A DNA stretch of 64,000 nucleotides, taken from positions 248,001 to 312,000 of the forward strand of contig NZ_LQMT02000042.1 in NCBI RefSeq assembly GCF_001620365.2, written 5' to 3'. Position numbers and translations under genes: made by a program. Below are positions 31,800 to 40,353 of this stretch, in pieces (position 1 is the stretch's first letter; each line of letters begins with the position of its first letter). The notes below the pieces were generated by a model. It worked only from the letters and a program-made list of their open reading frames with translations, made no database searches and was not told the DNA's origin. This DNA comes from Amycolatopsis keratiniphila subsp. keratiniphila (GTDB lineage: Bacteria; Actinomycetota; Actinomycetes; Mycobacteriales; Pseudonocardiaceae).

Positions 31800-32486
31800 C
31801 TAGGCGTACATGGCCAGCCAGATCGCGATGTAGTGCGAAACGGCGGCGAGAACCGTGCAGGCGTGGAAGTACTCGTGGTACCCGAAGGTGTCCGGGAAGT
31901 GGTTCGGCCACTTGACCGCGTAGAACACCGCGCCCAGTGTGTAGAACAGCCCGCCGACGCAGAGCAGGACGAGCGCCGCGACGCCGGCGTGCGTGGCCAG
32001 TTCGGGCAGGACGAAGACGGCGACCCAGCCCAGCGCGATGTAGATCGGCACGCCCAGCCAGCGTGGCGCGTTCGGCCACAGCATCTTCAGGGTGACCCCG
32101 CCGATCGCGCCGCCCCACACGATCGCGAGCACGATGTACCCGGTCGGCTGGGACATGGCCAGAAGGGTGAACGGCGTGTAGGTGCCGGCGATGAACAGGA
32201 AGATCATCGAATGGTCGGCGCGCTTCATCCATTCGTATGCTCGTGGGCTCCACAAGCGACGGTGGTACAGCGCGCTGACGCCGAAGACGCCGAGCACGGT
32301 CAGGCCGTAGACCGAAGTGGACAAAGCGGCGATACCCGACACAGTGGACGCCGCGAGACTGATGAGGGTCGCGGCTCCGGCGACAGCGCCGAAGAAGGAC
32401 CAGAAATGGATGTGCCCACGCAATCGAGGACGCGTGTCCACCACGGGCGTGGGGCCGGACGGCTGGGGTTCGGTCGCAACGCTCAC
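31800..32486 (-). CDS. trhA: Hemolysin III / PAQR-family membrane protein
   Basis: 228 residues, seven predicted helices. PAQR signatures are present: SALYHRRLWSPRAYEWMKRA, DHSMIFLFIAGTYTPFTLL, and near the C-terminus GYHEYFHACTVLAAVSHY. The three metal-site His of the family are seen in YHRR-DHS and the HEYFH/SHY segments. The hemolysin name is historical; related proteins are linked to membrane-lipid homeostasis. ATG 32486, divergent from the prenyl synthase gene with 86 bp between starts. A homologue sits next to the prenyl synthase in mycobacteria (Rv1085c/Rv1086 from memory). Confidence 0.9.
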   Translation of the reverse strand: MSVATEPQPSGPTPVVDTRPRLRGHIHFWSFFGAVAGAATLISLAASTVSGIAALSTSVYGLTVLGVFGVSALYHRRLWSPRAYEWMKRADHSMIFLFIAGTYTPFTLLAMSQPTGYIVLAIVWGGAIGGVTLKMLWPNAPRWLGVPIYIALGWVAVFVLPELATHAGVAALVLLCVGGLFYTLGAVFYAVKWPNHFPDTFGYHEYFHACTVLAAVSHYIAIWLAMYA

Positions 32487-32558
32487 TCACTCAGGTTACG
32501 GCACCGTAGGTTTTTCGCCAGTGTCCGTGGCGCGTCCCACTGGGGCCCGCGGGGTGAC

Positions 32559-32564
32559 TAGTCT
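32559..32564 (+). promoter_or_regulatory. Putative -10 box (TAGTCT) of a leaderless prenyl synthase transcript
   Basis: TAGTCT ends about 8 nt before GTG 32573, and no ribosome site intervenes. Confidence 0.3.
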
Positions 32565-32572
32565 CCACTGGC

Positions 32573-33349
32573 GTGAGTCTTCGGTCCTTCTTGTCAGACG
32601 TCGTGTACAGCGCCTACGGCAGGCGCCTGATCCAGCAGGCCAAGGGGCGCCATCCACGCCACATCGCCATCATGCTGGACGGCAACCGCCGCTGGGCGCG
32701 CGAAGCGGGCTTCACGGACGTCGCCGACGGGCACCGGGCCGGGGCCAAGAAGATCGCCGACTTCCTGAGCTGGTGCAACGAGGCCGACGTCGAGGTCGTC
32801 ACGATGTGGCTGCTTTCGACGGACAACCTCGGCCGCGCGGCCGAGGAGCTCAGCCCGCTGCTGAAGATCATCACCGACGTCACCGACGAACTCGCCGCGC
32901 CGCACACGCCCTGGCGGCTCCGCATCGTGGGAGCCCTCGACTTACTGCCGCCGGAGGTCGCGAAGGCCCTCAGCGCGGCCGCGGAGCGCACTGAGGGGCG
33001 CTCCGGGATGGAGGTCAACGTCGCGGTCGGTTACGGAGGGCGTCAGGAGATCGCCGACGCGGTCCGCAAACTCCTGCTCCAGCACGCCGACGAAGGCACC
33101 TCGATCCGCGAACTCGCGAAGATCCTGGACGTCGACCATATTTCCGAACACATGTACACCTCGGGCCAGCCCGATCCGGATCTGATTATCCGTACCTCGG
33201 GTGAGCAGCGGCTTTCCGGATTCCTGCTCTGGCAATCGGCGCATTCTGAATTCTGGTTCACCGAAGCTTATTGGCCCGCATTCCGCCGCGTCGATTTTCT
33301 CCGCGCCATGCGCGATTACGCGTGGCGGCACCGGCGCTTCGGTTCCTGA
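32573..33349 (+). CDS. uppS: Cis-prenyl diphosphate synthase (UppS family, Z-FPP synthase-like)
   Basis: 258 residues. UPP-synthase signature HIAIMLDGNRRWAREAG with the catalytic Asp, then TMWLLSTDNLGRAAEELSPL, NVAVGYGGRQEI, and the C-terminal QPDPDLIIRTSGEQRLSGFL and FTEAYWPAFRRVDFLRAM. It condenses isopentenyl diphosphate in cis. Close resemblance to the short-chain Rv1086-type enzyme (Z-farnesyl product), together with position after hemolysin III, suggests a short product feeding decaprenyl phosphate synthesis. GTG start, probably leaderless. A strong hairpin terminates it at 33362-33393. Confidence 0.9.
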   Translation: MSLRSFLSDVVYSAYGRRLIQQAKGRHPRHIAIMLDGNRRWAREAGFTDVADGHRAGAKKIADFLSWCNEADVEVVTMWLLSTDNLGRAAEELSPLLKIITDVTDELAAPHTPWRLRIVGALDLLPPEVAKALSAAAERTEGRSGMEVNVAVGYGGRQEIADAVRKLLLQHADEGTSIRELAKILDVDHISEHMYTSGQPDPDLIIRTSGEQRLSGFLLWQSAHSEFWFTEAYWPAFRRVDFLRAMRDYAWRHRRFGS

Positions 33350-33361
33350 CCGGTGACATGA

Positions 33362-33393
33362 CGAAGGCCCCGGCGTGCACTCCGGGGCCTTCG
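33362..33393. terminator. Hairpin between convergent uppS and small exported protein gene
   Basis: Perfect 12-bp arms (CGAAGGCCCCGG) with an 8-nt loop, 12 nt after the uppS stop. It could serve both strands. Confidence 0.7.
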
Positions 33394-33409
33394 ACGTCTT
33401 CACTGAGGA

Positions 33410-33658
33410 TCAGTGGTGGTGGTGCTCCAGCGAGTGGAGGATCAGGGCCGGGGTGGTGGCGATGCCCGTGTAGGCACCCGCGACCAGCGAAGCGGCACCG
33501 TAGCCCAGCGCGCCGCCGCCCTCGATGAAGGTGTTGTAGGCGTCGCCGAACGTCGGGTCCGGGGTGCCGGAGGTGTCCCCAGTGGCGGCGAACGCGGTCC
33601 CGCCGACCATCATGATGCCCGCGGCGACGGCGGAAACGAAACCAGCCTTCTTCAGCAC
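33410..33658 (-). CDS. Small exported protein ending in four histidines
   Basis: 82 residues. Signal peptide LKKAGFVSAVAAGIMMVGG with TAFA cleavage (about 24), then a Gly/Ala-rich mature part of about 58 residues containing GDAYNTFIEGGGALGYGA. It ends in HSLEHHHH. Start at GTG 33658 because AAGGAG lies 8 nt upstream; the in-frame ATG at 33700 has none. The polyhistidine end is encoded by four CAC codons and could bind metal. Function unknown. The ~58-residue mature part could also insert in membranes. Confidence 0.65.
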   Translation of the reverse strand: MLKKAGFVSAVAAGIMMVGGTAFAATGDTSGTPDPTFGDAYNTFIEGGGALGYGAASLVAGAYTGIATTPALILHSLEHHHH

Positions 33659-34283
33659 TTCGCACACTCCTTGGTAGAGATATTCAGGGATCGGGGGCAC
33701 CGAAATCCGGTGGGGGTGTCCCGCAGTGAGAAAATTACTCGCTATTCAGGAGTTGTGACCGTTGCGTAAGCCCATTGTGTGAGGCCGAAAAGGCGCGTTT
33801 CACTCGGTCCGGTTCTCTGTCTCGGTCACAAAATGCGGCCCGCTACCAAGCGTGGTAGAACCCTCGATCCCATCAGGTGAACGCCCTGCGTCGCGTTAAT
33901 CCATCCGGGTCGCATCGACGAGCGTCCCTGAATGGAGATCATCACTACATACCGTGACGGTGACCAGGTGTTGATGTCACGCGACTGACAGTGAGATGAC
34001 GGTTTGGCGAATCACCGTGGTGGCTGCCTGCGCGATCGGCCGGACGCAGGTACCTTCCGGAAGTGAGGGTTCGCGTCCCATGCGGACTCTCGCGGGAGGC
34101 CCTGGTCGTGGCGGTTGTCGACAGGGCGGCACAGCCGCCCAGTGGATGCACGAGGGGGCCGGCACCCGGCCCTCGCGGCCGTGCCGACTGACGTCGGAAG
34201 ACGTTGGAAGGAGCGGTTAGCCAGGGAGGTGCCCGGCCCAGCGAGTGCGGGCGTGGTGCCACGCCCACGAGGGAGATGCCGTC
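33659..34283. other. 625-nt gene-free region, structured phoH2 leader in its second half
   Basis: 33700-33960 is less GC-rich than its surroundings and has a small hairpin, CTACCA-AGCG-TGGTAG (33843-33858). From about 34100 to the phoH2 start there are several clear hairpins, among them GGCGGCACAGCCGCC and ACGTC-GGAA-GACGT. GGGCGTGG-TG-CCACGCCC lies just before the ribosome site. I could not match it to a known riboswitch class. Short ORFs here (for example 33996-34220) look non-coding. Confidence 0.45.
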
Positions 34284-35675
34284 GTGACTGCGCAGCGTTC
34301 ACCCCGCAAGGCCTCTGGCCGTTCTTCGACCGGTGCCTCTGGCCCGGAGAAAGCCTCGATCTCGCCCGAATCCCAGCGGTCCACTTACGTGCTCGACACG
34401 TCGGTCCTGCTCTCTGACCCCTGGTCGGTGACCCGTTTCGCCGAACACGCGGTCGTGCTCCCGCTGGTCGTCATCAGTGAACTGGAGGCGAAACGTCACC
34501 ATCCCGAACTGGGGTGGTTCGCGCGCGAAGCGCTCCGCATGCTCGACGACCTGCGTCGTCAGCACGGCAGGCTCGACGCGCCGATCCCGATCGGTGAGCA
34601 CGGCGGCACCCTGCAGGTGGAGTTGAACCACTCCGATCCCACGGTGCTCCCGGTCGGCTTCCGCACCGACTCCAACGACCACCGCATCCTCGCCTGTGCG
34701 CTCAATCTGGCGGCGGAACGCGCGTCGGTCACGCTGGTGACCAAGGACATCCCCTTGCGCGTCAAGGCGGGAGCCGTCGGCCTCGAAGCCGACGAGTACC
34801 GCGCGCAGGAGGTGACGCCCTCGGGCTGGACGGGCATGGCGGACGTGGACGTCCCGCAGACCCTCGTCGACGCGCTGTTCAGCGGGTCTTCGGTGGATCC
34901 GGCGGAATTCGGGATGCCCGAGGTCGGTGAACTGCCCTGTCACACCGGGTTGAGGTTGCTCGCGGGCAGTTCGAGCGCGCTGGGCCGGGTCACCGCCGAC
35001 AAGCGGATCCGGCTCGTGCGCGGTGACAAGGAGGCGTTCGGGCTGCACGGCCGGTCGGCCGAACAGCGGGTGGCGCTGGATCTCCTGCTGGACTCCGACG
35101 TCGGCATCGTCTCGCTGGGCGGACGGGCCGGGACGGGTAAGTCGGCGCTCGCGCTCTGCGCGGGGCTGGAGTCGGTGATGGAACGCCGCCAGCACCGCAA
35201 GGTGGTCGTGTTCCGGCCGGTGTACGCGGTCGGCGGCCAGGAACTGGGCTACCTGCCCGGTTCCGAGAGCGAGAAGATGCAGCCTTGGGCGCAGGCGGTG
35301 TTCGACACCCTCGGCGGGTTGGTCAGCCAGGACGTCCTCGACGAGGTCTTCGACCGCGGCATGCTCGAGGTGCTGCCGCTGACTCACATCCGCGGCCGGT
35401 CGCTGCACGACACGTTCGTCATCGTCGACGAGGCGCAGTCCTTGGAGCGCAACGTGCTCCTGACCGTGCTTTCGCGGCTGGGCACGGCCTCGCGGGTCGT
35501 GCTCACGCATGACGTCGCGCAGCGCGACAACCTGCGGGTCGGGCGGCACGACGGCGTTTCCGCGGTGATCGAGAAGCTCAAGGGGCATCCGCTGTTCGCG
35601 CATGTCACGTTGACCCGCTCCGAGCGTTCGCCGATCGCGGCGCTCGTCACCGAAATGCTGGAGGACCACGGTTAG
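34284..35675 (+). CDS. phoH2: PIN domain-PhoH ATPase fusion (PhoH2)
   Basis: 463 residues. N-terminal PIN ribonuclease domain: TYVLDTSVLLSDPWSV with the first acidic residue, ISELEAKRHH, then DSNDHRILACAL and LVTKDIPLRVKA. C-terminal PhoH-type P-loop ATPase: LGGRAGTGKSALALCAGLE (Walker A, about 280), ELGYLPGSESEKMQPWAQAV and DTFVIVDEAQSLERN (Walker B), and an LTHDVAQRDN sensor. Mycobacterial PhoH2 is an RNase/RNA helicase with an upstream PhoAT antitoxin; no convincing PhoAT is seen here. GTG 34284 has GGGAG about 9 nt upstream. Convergent with the phosphodiesterase gene across a 25-bp-arm palindrome. Confidence 0.92.
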   Translation: MTAQRSPRKASGRSSTGASGPEKASISPESQRSTYVLDTSVLLSDPWSVTRFAEHAVVLPLVVISELEAKRHHPELGWFAREALRMLDDLRRQHGRLDAPIPIGEHGGTLQVELNHSDPTVLPVGFRTDSNDHRILACALNLAAERASVTLVTKDIPLRVKAGAVGLEADEYRAQEVTPSGWTGMADVDVPQTLVDALFSGSSVDPAEFGMPEVGELPCHTGLRLLAGSSSALGRVTADKRIRLVRGDKEAFGLHGRSAEQRVALDLLLDSDVGIVSLGGRAGTGKSALALCAGLESVMERRQHRKVVVFRPVYAVGGQELGYLPGSESEKMQPWAQAVFDTLGGLVSQDVLDEVFDRGMLEVLPLTHIRGRSLHDTFVIVDEAQSLERNVLLTVLSRLGTASRVVLTHDVAQRDNLRVGRHDGVSAVIEKLKGHPLFAHVTLTRSERSPIAALVTEMLEDHG

Positions 35676-35680
35676 GCGCA

Positions 35681-35735
35681 TGTCATGAAAGGGTCGTTCA
35701 GGACATTTTCTGTCCTGAACGACCCTTTCATGACA
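35681..35735. repeat. Perfect 25-bp-arm hairpin between convergent genes
   Basis: Arms 35681-35705 and 35711-35735 (core ATGAAAGGGTCGTTCAGGAC) with loop TTTTC fill 55 of the 61 nt between phoH2 and the phosphodiesterase gene. Confidence 0.8.
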
Positions 35736-35736
35736 C

Positions 35737-37335
35737 TCACGACACCGGTTTCGCCCAGGGGAGCGGCCGTCCGTCCACGTCATCGGTGAGTTCGACGCCG
35801 AGCATGGCCGAAAGGGACGAACCCAGATCGACGACGTCCAGATCCGGCAGCTTCGCACCCGGCTCGAAACCGGGGCCGCTCGCGAGCAGGAGTCCGTCCG
35901 GCCGGTGGTCCCCGGTGCGCCAATGCTCGTCCGGGCCGTAGACGACGCCGGTCTTGGGCGACCAGACCGTCTCGATCGGCCCCGTGCGGGCCCAGTCGAT
36001 CAGCAGATCCGGCAGTGTGTCGTCGGCTTCCCGGTCGTAGTGGTCGCTCGTGCGGGAAACCTCGCGCACGACGGGCTTCCCCGACGCGACGTTCACCAGC
36101 GAAAGCAGGTCTTCGGTCAGTTGCTCGCACACGGCTTCGTATTCCGCGCCGGGCCGGACGACGCCGTGCGGTTCGCGGCCGGCCAGGTTGATCCGCACCC
36201 CGCCGAAGACGAAGTTGTTGGGAGACAGGAAGAATCGCTGCTTCGACCGCTGTTCGGCGGTCGCCCAGTTCGGCACCGCGGGCAGCGGGGACGCCGCCAG
36301 CCGCTTGCGCAGCAAGGGCATCGCGGCCGAAGCGAGCTTCGTCCTCAAAGGACCGGGGAGCGCGGAGTAGGCGCGTTTGGCCGTCGTCATCGCGCCGCCG
36401 CCCCGCAGCCCTTCGGTCTCCACCGTGTCGAGGAGCCGCAGGATTTCGTGCAGCAGATGGCTTCCCTCGTACCGCGATCCCATACCGTGACTCAGCAGCA
36501 CGAAGACCGTGGTGTCCGGTCCGGCCAACGCGAGATGCTCGCCGATCGCCTCGTCGAGGCCGCGGTAGACCGCGCGGATCGGATCCAGTTCCGCGGCGAG
36601 CGCCACGTCGTGGTCGCGGTGCCCCGGGTCGTGCAGATGCCACTGCTGGTGGCCGATGCTGTGGGATTCCCCGTACACCGAAAGGAAAAGATCCCAATCG
36701 CCCTCGGCGAGCAGCTTCGTCGACACCTGGGTCTTCTGCCCGATCCCGGCGACGAGCCCGTGGGTCAGCGCGCGTTCCTCGTCGGGTGTCCGATGTGGAC
36801 CTTCGCGGTGGAGGTAGTCGTCCGGTGCCCAGTCGCGGACCAGGTCGGGCTCGGCGGTGAGGATGGGGGTGAGCCCGAACTCGGCCTCGATCTCCTTCGC
36901 CAGCTCCGGTGGTGAGGTGTGGAAGCCGAAATGCCGGTCGTGGCAGGCGTATTCGCTCACCATGGCCCCGTTGATCGGTTTGTCCGCACGGGAATGCGGG
37001 ACGTCGAGTACGGCGACCCGTTTCCCCGCGTCGGAAAGCGTCTCCCAGAACGGGGTCCCGCGGATCTCCAGCGGGCTGGTCAGCCGCCGTTCGTAGGTTT
37101 TGGTGTCGACCTCTTCCCAGCAGTGGAACCCGGTCCGCGCGGCGGTGCGCGCGGTGAAGAAGCTGCTCCACAGCGAGCCGACGAACAGGCCGTAGGGATT
37201 GTGCGTGGTCGCCGAAGCGCTGGTTTCGAGCAGGCGCGCCAACGTCGGCACCTCACCCGTGGCGGCGAGTTCCCTGATCGTGGTGGGATCGCACGCGTCG
37301 AGTGCGACCACGAGGATCTTGGCGGGCTCGGTCAT
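35737..37335 (-). CDS. Alkaline phosphatase-superfamily phosphodiesterase (type I nucleotide pyrophosphatase-like)
   Basis: 532 residues. Alkaline-phosphatase superfamily core: ILVVALDACDPTTIRELAAT (metal Asp), NPYGLFVGSLWSSFFTARTA (nucleophile region), PHSRADKPINGAMVSEYAC, YGESHSIGHQQWHLHDPGHR and VLLSHGMGSRYEGSHLL (metal His/Asp). The C-terminal part contains LPDLLIDWARTGPIETV. No signal peptide, so probably cytoplasmic. ATG 37335 overlaps the glycosyltransferase stop (ATGA); the frame is open to 37722, antisense-like. It could act on nucleotide sugars or glycoconjugates made with its coupled glycosyltransferase (inference). Confidence 0.82.
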   Translation of the reverse strand: MTEPAKILVVALDACDPTTIRELAATGEVPTLARLLETSASATTHNPYGLFVGSLWSSFFTARTAARTGFHCWEEVDTKTYERRLTSPLEIRGTPFWETLSDAGKRVAVLDVPHSRADKPINGAMVSEYACHDRHFGFHTSPPELAKEIEAEFGLTPILTAEPDLVRDWAPDDYLHREGPHRTPDEERALTHGLVAGIGQKTQVSTKLLAEGDWDLFLSVYGESHSIGHQQWHLHDPGHRDHDVALAAELDPIRAVYRGLDEAIGEHLALAGPDTTVFVLLSHGMGSRYEGSHLLHEILRLLDTVETEGLRGGGAMTTAKRAYSALPGPLRTKLASAAMPLLRKRLAASPLPAVPNWATAEQRSKQRFFLSPNNFVFGGVRINLAGREPHGVVRPGAEYEAVCEQLTEDLLSLVNVASGKPVVREVSRTSDHYDREADDTLPDLLIDWARTGPIETVWSPKTGVVYGPDEHWRTGDHRPDGLLLASGPGFEPGAKLPDLDVVDLGSSLSAMLGVELTDDVDGRPLPWAKPVS

Positions 37336-38384
37336 ACTCGGTGCTCCGGTCCTGAATGCTTGCGGCGGATGGCGGCGAAGTCGTCGTCGTAGGTCGGCCC
37401 GTGGGAAAGCCGGTCCCCGGAAGTCGTCGTGTAGTAGCAGGAAATCGCCGGGACGACCAGGGGCGCGCGGTCGGCGGTCAGCGCCAGCAACAGGTCCCAG
37501 TCGCCCATTTCGACCAGCGATTCGTCGAACCTGGCTTCCGGCAGGCCCGCCCGGTGCGCGACGGCGCCGATGTCGGCGAGGTTCTCCTGTACCAGGGTTT
37601 CCCGGTCGTAGCGGCGCAGGAACAACGTCGGCAGCCCGCCGATGTCGTCGATGACGAAGCCGCCGTAGGCCGCGGTGATCTCCGGATGCTCGCCGAACGC
37701 CCAGCCCAAGGCCTTGAGCCACAAGGGATGCATGGTGTTGTCGTCGTCGAGGTAGGCGACGACGTCGCCGGTGACCTCGGCCAGCCCGGCGTTGCGGGCG
37801 GCACAGACGCCGCCGTGCTCGACCCGGATCGAACGGATCCGCGGGTCCTCGAAACCGGCGATCACCTTCGGCGTGGAATCCGAACTGGCGTCGTCGACGA
37901 TCACCAGTTCCCAGTTCTGGTATCGCTGCGCCAGCACCGAAGCGACGGCACGCGGCAGCAGCGCGGCCCGGTCGTGGGTGGGCAGGACGATCGAGATCTT
38001 CGGTGCGGCAAGGAGTTCGTGCTGATCGATCCAGTGCGTGAACGTGCGGACGTCACGCGCGGCCTCGAGGTTTTCGGTACGGAGGTGCAGGCCTTCGAAC
38101 GCGGTGTCGTGGCCGCCGAGCCAGCCGTCGAGCGCTCCCTGCCGCGCGTCGAGGGCGGCCTGCCGGTCTTCGACGGTGGAGATGCGCGCCTCGCCGTCCC
38201 GCAGTGCCTTGCCGTGATCTTCGAGCCAGGCGGTGCGATGCTCCAGCGTCGCGCGCAATCGTTCGATCTCCGCCGCCTGCTCCGCGAGCGCGGACCGCAG
38301 CTCGGCGATTTCCCCGTTTTCCGCGTGGCGGCGGTCGTCCTTCGCCGCCGCCACGATCCGTCTCAGGCGTCTCACCCGGTGCAC
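37332..38384 (-). CDS. Family 2 glycosyltransferase with N-terminal coiled coil
   Basis: 350 residues. Residues 1-110 are charged and heptad-like (EIAELRSALAEQAAEIERLR, HGKALRDGEARISTVEDRQA), a predicted coiled coil. The GT-A catalytic domain follows: ISIVLPTHDRAALLPRAVAS, LVIVDDASSDSTPKVI, and the metal-binding DXD as AYLDDDNTMHPLWLKALGW. No membrane helix. The start is uncertain: GTG 38384 is taken because GGAAG lies 9 nt upstream; GTG 38375 is an alternative. Translationally coupled (ATGA) to the phosphodiesterase gene. Acceptor and donor unknown; a cell-surface or teichoic-like glycan is one possibility. Confidence 0.82.
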   Translation of the reverse strand: MHRVRRLRRIVAAAKDDRRHAENGEIAELRSALAEQAAEIERLRATLEHRTAWLEDHGKALRDGEARISTVEDRQAALDARQGALDGWLGGHDTAFEGLHLRTENLEAARDVRTFTHWIDQHELLAAPKISIVLPTHDRAALLPRAVASVLAQRYQNWELVIVDDASSDSTPKVIAGFEDPRIRSIRVEHGGVCAARNAGLAEVTGDVVAYLDDDNTMHPLWLKALGWAFGEHPEITAAYGGFVIDDIGGLPTLFLRRYDRETLVQENLADIGAVAHRAGLPEARFDESLVEMGDWDLLLALTADRAPLVVPAISCYYTTTSGDRLSHGPTYDDDFAAIRRKHSGPEHRV

Positions 38385-38407
38385 CCTAGTGCTTCCGGTG
38401 CGCGGAA

Positions 38408-39847
38408 TCACCAGCCAGACGGCAGCGGACGCCCTTCCGCGAAGCCGGCGGCGGACTGGATCCCGAGCAGCGCGCGCTCGTGGAACTCCTCCAGCGTCCG
38501 GGCACCCGCGTACGTGCAGGCCGAACGGACACCGGAGCCGATCGAGTCGAGCAGGTCCTCGACGCCGGGGCGAGCCGGGTCCAAGGCCATCCGCGACGCC
38601 GAAATGCCCTCTTCGAACAGGCCCTTCTTGGCGCGCTCGAAGACGTTGTCCGTACGCGTGCGGGCGCCGACGGCGCGCTTCGACGCCATGCCGAACGACT
38701 CCTTGTACGGCTTGCCCTGCTCGTCGTAGCGCAGGTCGCCCGGGGATTCGTGGGTGCCGGCGAACCACGAGCCGACCATCGCCGCCGACGCGCCGGCGGC
38801 CAGCGCGAGCGCGACGTCGCGCGGATGCCGCACGCCGCCGTCCGCCCAGACGTGTTTGCCCAGTTCACGGGCCGCGGCCGCGCATTCGGCGACGGCGGAG
38901 AACTGCGGGCGCCCGACGCCGGTCATCATCCGGGTCGTGCACATGGCGCCGGGGCCGACGCCGACCTTGACGACGTCCGCTCCCGCGTGGATCAGGTCCC
39001 GCGTGCCCTCCGCGGTGACCACGTTCCCGGCGACCACCGGCACCTGAGGGTTCACCGACCGGACGGCCTTCAGTGCGGAGATCATCTTCTCCTGGTGGCC
39101 GTGCGCGGTGTCGACCACCAGCACGTCGACGCCCGCCGCGAGGACGGCCTCGGCCTTCGCCGCGACGTCGCCGTTCACGCCGATCGCGGCGGCGACGCGC
39201 AGGTTGCCGCCGTCGTCGACGGCCGGCGTGTAGATCTCGGCGCGCAGGGCCGCGATCTCGGTCAGGACGCCCGCGAGCCTGCCGTTCTCGTCGATGCCGA
39301 GCGCGAGGCGGCCGCCGTGGTCGTGCAGTCGCTCGAACACCTCGCGCGGCGGAGTGTCCAGCGGGACCGTGACGACCGCGGGCTCCGCGACGTCGGCCAG
39401 CCGCGCGAAGCGGTCTACGCCGGCGCAGGCCGCTTCGTCCACGACGCCGACGGGCTTGCCGTCCTCGTCCACCACGACGACGGCGCCGTGGGCACGTTTG
39501 CCGACGAGGTTCAGCGCGTCGGCCACCGCGTCGCCGCCGGTCAGCACGAGCGGGGTGTCCCACACGGTGTGACGGCTCTTGACCCAGGTGACGATGTCGG
39601 CGACCGCGGCCACGTCGACGTCCTGCGGCAGGACGACGAGCCCGCCGCGCCTGGCGACCGTTTCGGCCATCCGGCGGCCCGCGACGGCGGTCATGTTGGC
39701 GACCACGATCGGGATCGTCGCGCCGGTGCCGTCCACAGTGGACAGGTCGACGTCGAAACGGGACTCCACGTCCGACCGGTTCGGCAAAAGGAACACGTCG
39801 TCGTAGGTCAGGTCGTGAGCGGGCCCATGCCCGTCGAGAAAGCGCAC
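38408..39847 (-). CDS. guaB1: GuaB1-family GMP reductase (IMP dehydrogenase-related)
   Basis: 479 residues. TIM barrel of the IMPDH/GMPR family: LTYDDVFLLPNRSDVESRFD, ADVVKVGVGPGAMCTTRMMT with the catalytic Cys, and the flap KRAVGARTRTDNVFE. Two CBS domains are inserted at about 95-205 (GKRAHGAVVVVDEDGKPVGV). Actinobacterial GuaB1 proteins are now regarded as GMP reductases (NADPH, GMP to IMP plus ammonia) and not true IMP dehydrogenases. GTG start at 39847, probably leaderless, with TATCCT 9 nt upstream. The divergent DUF309 gene starts only 35 nt away. Confidence 0.88.
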   Translation of the reverse strand: MRFLDGHGPAHDLTYDDVFLLPNRSDVESRFDVDLSTVDGTGATIPIVVANMTAVAGRRMAETVARRGGLVVLPQDVDVAAVADIVTWVKSRHTVWDTPLVLTGGDAVADALNLVGKRAHGAVVVVDEDGKPVGVVDEAACAGVDRFARLADVAEPAVVTVPLDTPPREVFERLHDHGGRLALGIDENGRLAGVLTEIAALRAEIYTPAVDDGGNLRVAAAIGVNGDVAAKAEAVLAAGVDVLVVDTAHGHQEKMISALKAVRSVNPQVPVVAGNVVTAEGTRDLIHAGADVVKVGVGPGAMCTTRMMTGVGRPQFSAVAECAAAARELGKHVWADGGVRHPRDVALALAAGASAAMVGSWFAGTHESPGDLRYDEQGKPYKESFGMASKRAVGARTRTDNVFERAKKGLFEEGISASRMALDPARPGVEDLLDSIGSGVRSACTYAGARTLEEFHERALLGIQSAAGFAEGRPLPSGW

Positions 39848-39882
39848 GAGGCCCCAGGATACCCGCGTGGGACAATGACGGC

Positions 39883-40353
39883 ATGACGGACCGGGACCGT
39901 GACGAAGCCGGACGAGCCCGCAACGCGCGCCCGCGGGACGGTCTCGGCAGGCCGCTCCCGTACGGCGCCGACGGTGTCGAGCGGCAGCCCGAGGGCATCG
40001 AACGCAGCCCGGAGGACACCATCTCCGAGGCGCAGCGCCTGCTCGACGCGGGCCGCCCGTTCCACGCGCACGAGGTTTTCGAGGACGCGTGGAAGTCCAC
40101 CGACGGGCCGGAGCGGGAGCTGTGGCGCGGCCTCGCGCAGCTCGCCGTCGGCCTGACCCACGCGGCCAGGGGGAACGGCAACGGCGCGGCTTCGCTGCTG
40201 GAGCGTGGTGCGGACAACATCGAGCCGTTCCGCGAGGACGGGCCGCACGGGATCGACATCCCGGGGCTACAGGCCTGGGCGAGGGCGATGGCCGAAGAAG
40301 TGAAGGTGCGGGCGCGGGTGGAGCCGGTCGCGCCTCGCCTATTGGGCCAGTAG
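39883..40353 (+). CDS. DUF309 family protein
   Basis: 156 residues. The DUF309 helical core is seen at about 45-140: EAQRLLDAGRPFHAHEVFED AW, then ELWRGLAQLAVGLTHAARGN and ASLLERGADNI. A 40-residue disordered leader (RDGLGRPLPYGADGVE) is typical for actinobacterial members. Function unknown; a His/Glu pair in FHAHEVFE is the family's hallmark. Its ATG lies 35 nt from the guaB1 start, so the two promoters must overlap. The last 15 nt overlap the convergent HxlR gene. Confidence 0.85.
   Translation: MTDRDRDEAGRARNARPRDGLGRPLPYGADGVERQPEGIERSPEDTISEAQRLLDAGRPFHAHEVFEDAWKSTDGPERELWRGLAQLAVGLTHAARGNGNGAASLLERGADNIEPFREDGPHGIDIPGLQAWARAMAEEVKVRARVEPVAPRLLGQ

Noticed and set aside
34040..34283. Cobalamin, ydaO (c-di-AMP), SAM or RNase P RNA
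   Set aside because: None of the conserved core strings of these RNAs could be found; only generic hairpins are seen.
34115..34417. Possible PhoAT-like antitoxin ORF upstream of phoH2
   Set aside because: It overlaps the phoH2 coding sequence by over 130 nt, has no ribosome site, and reads as a shadow frame.
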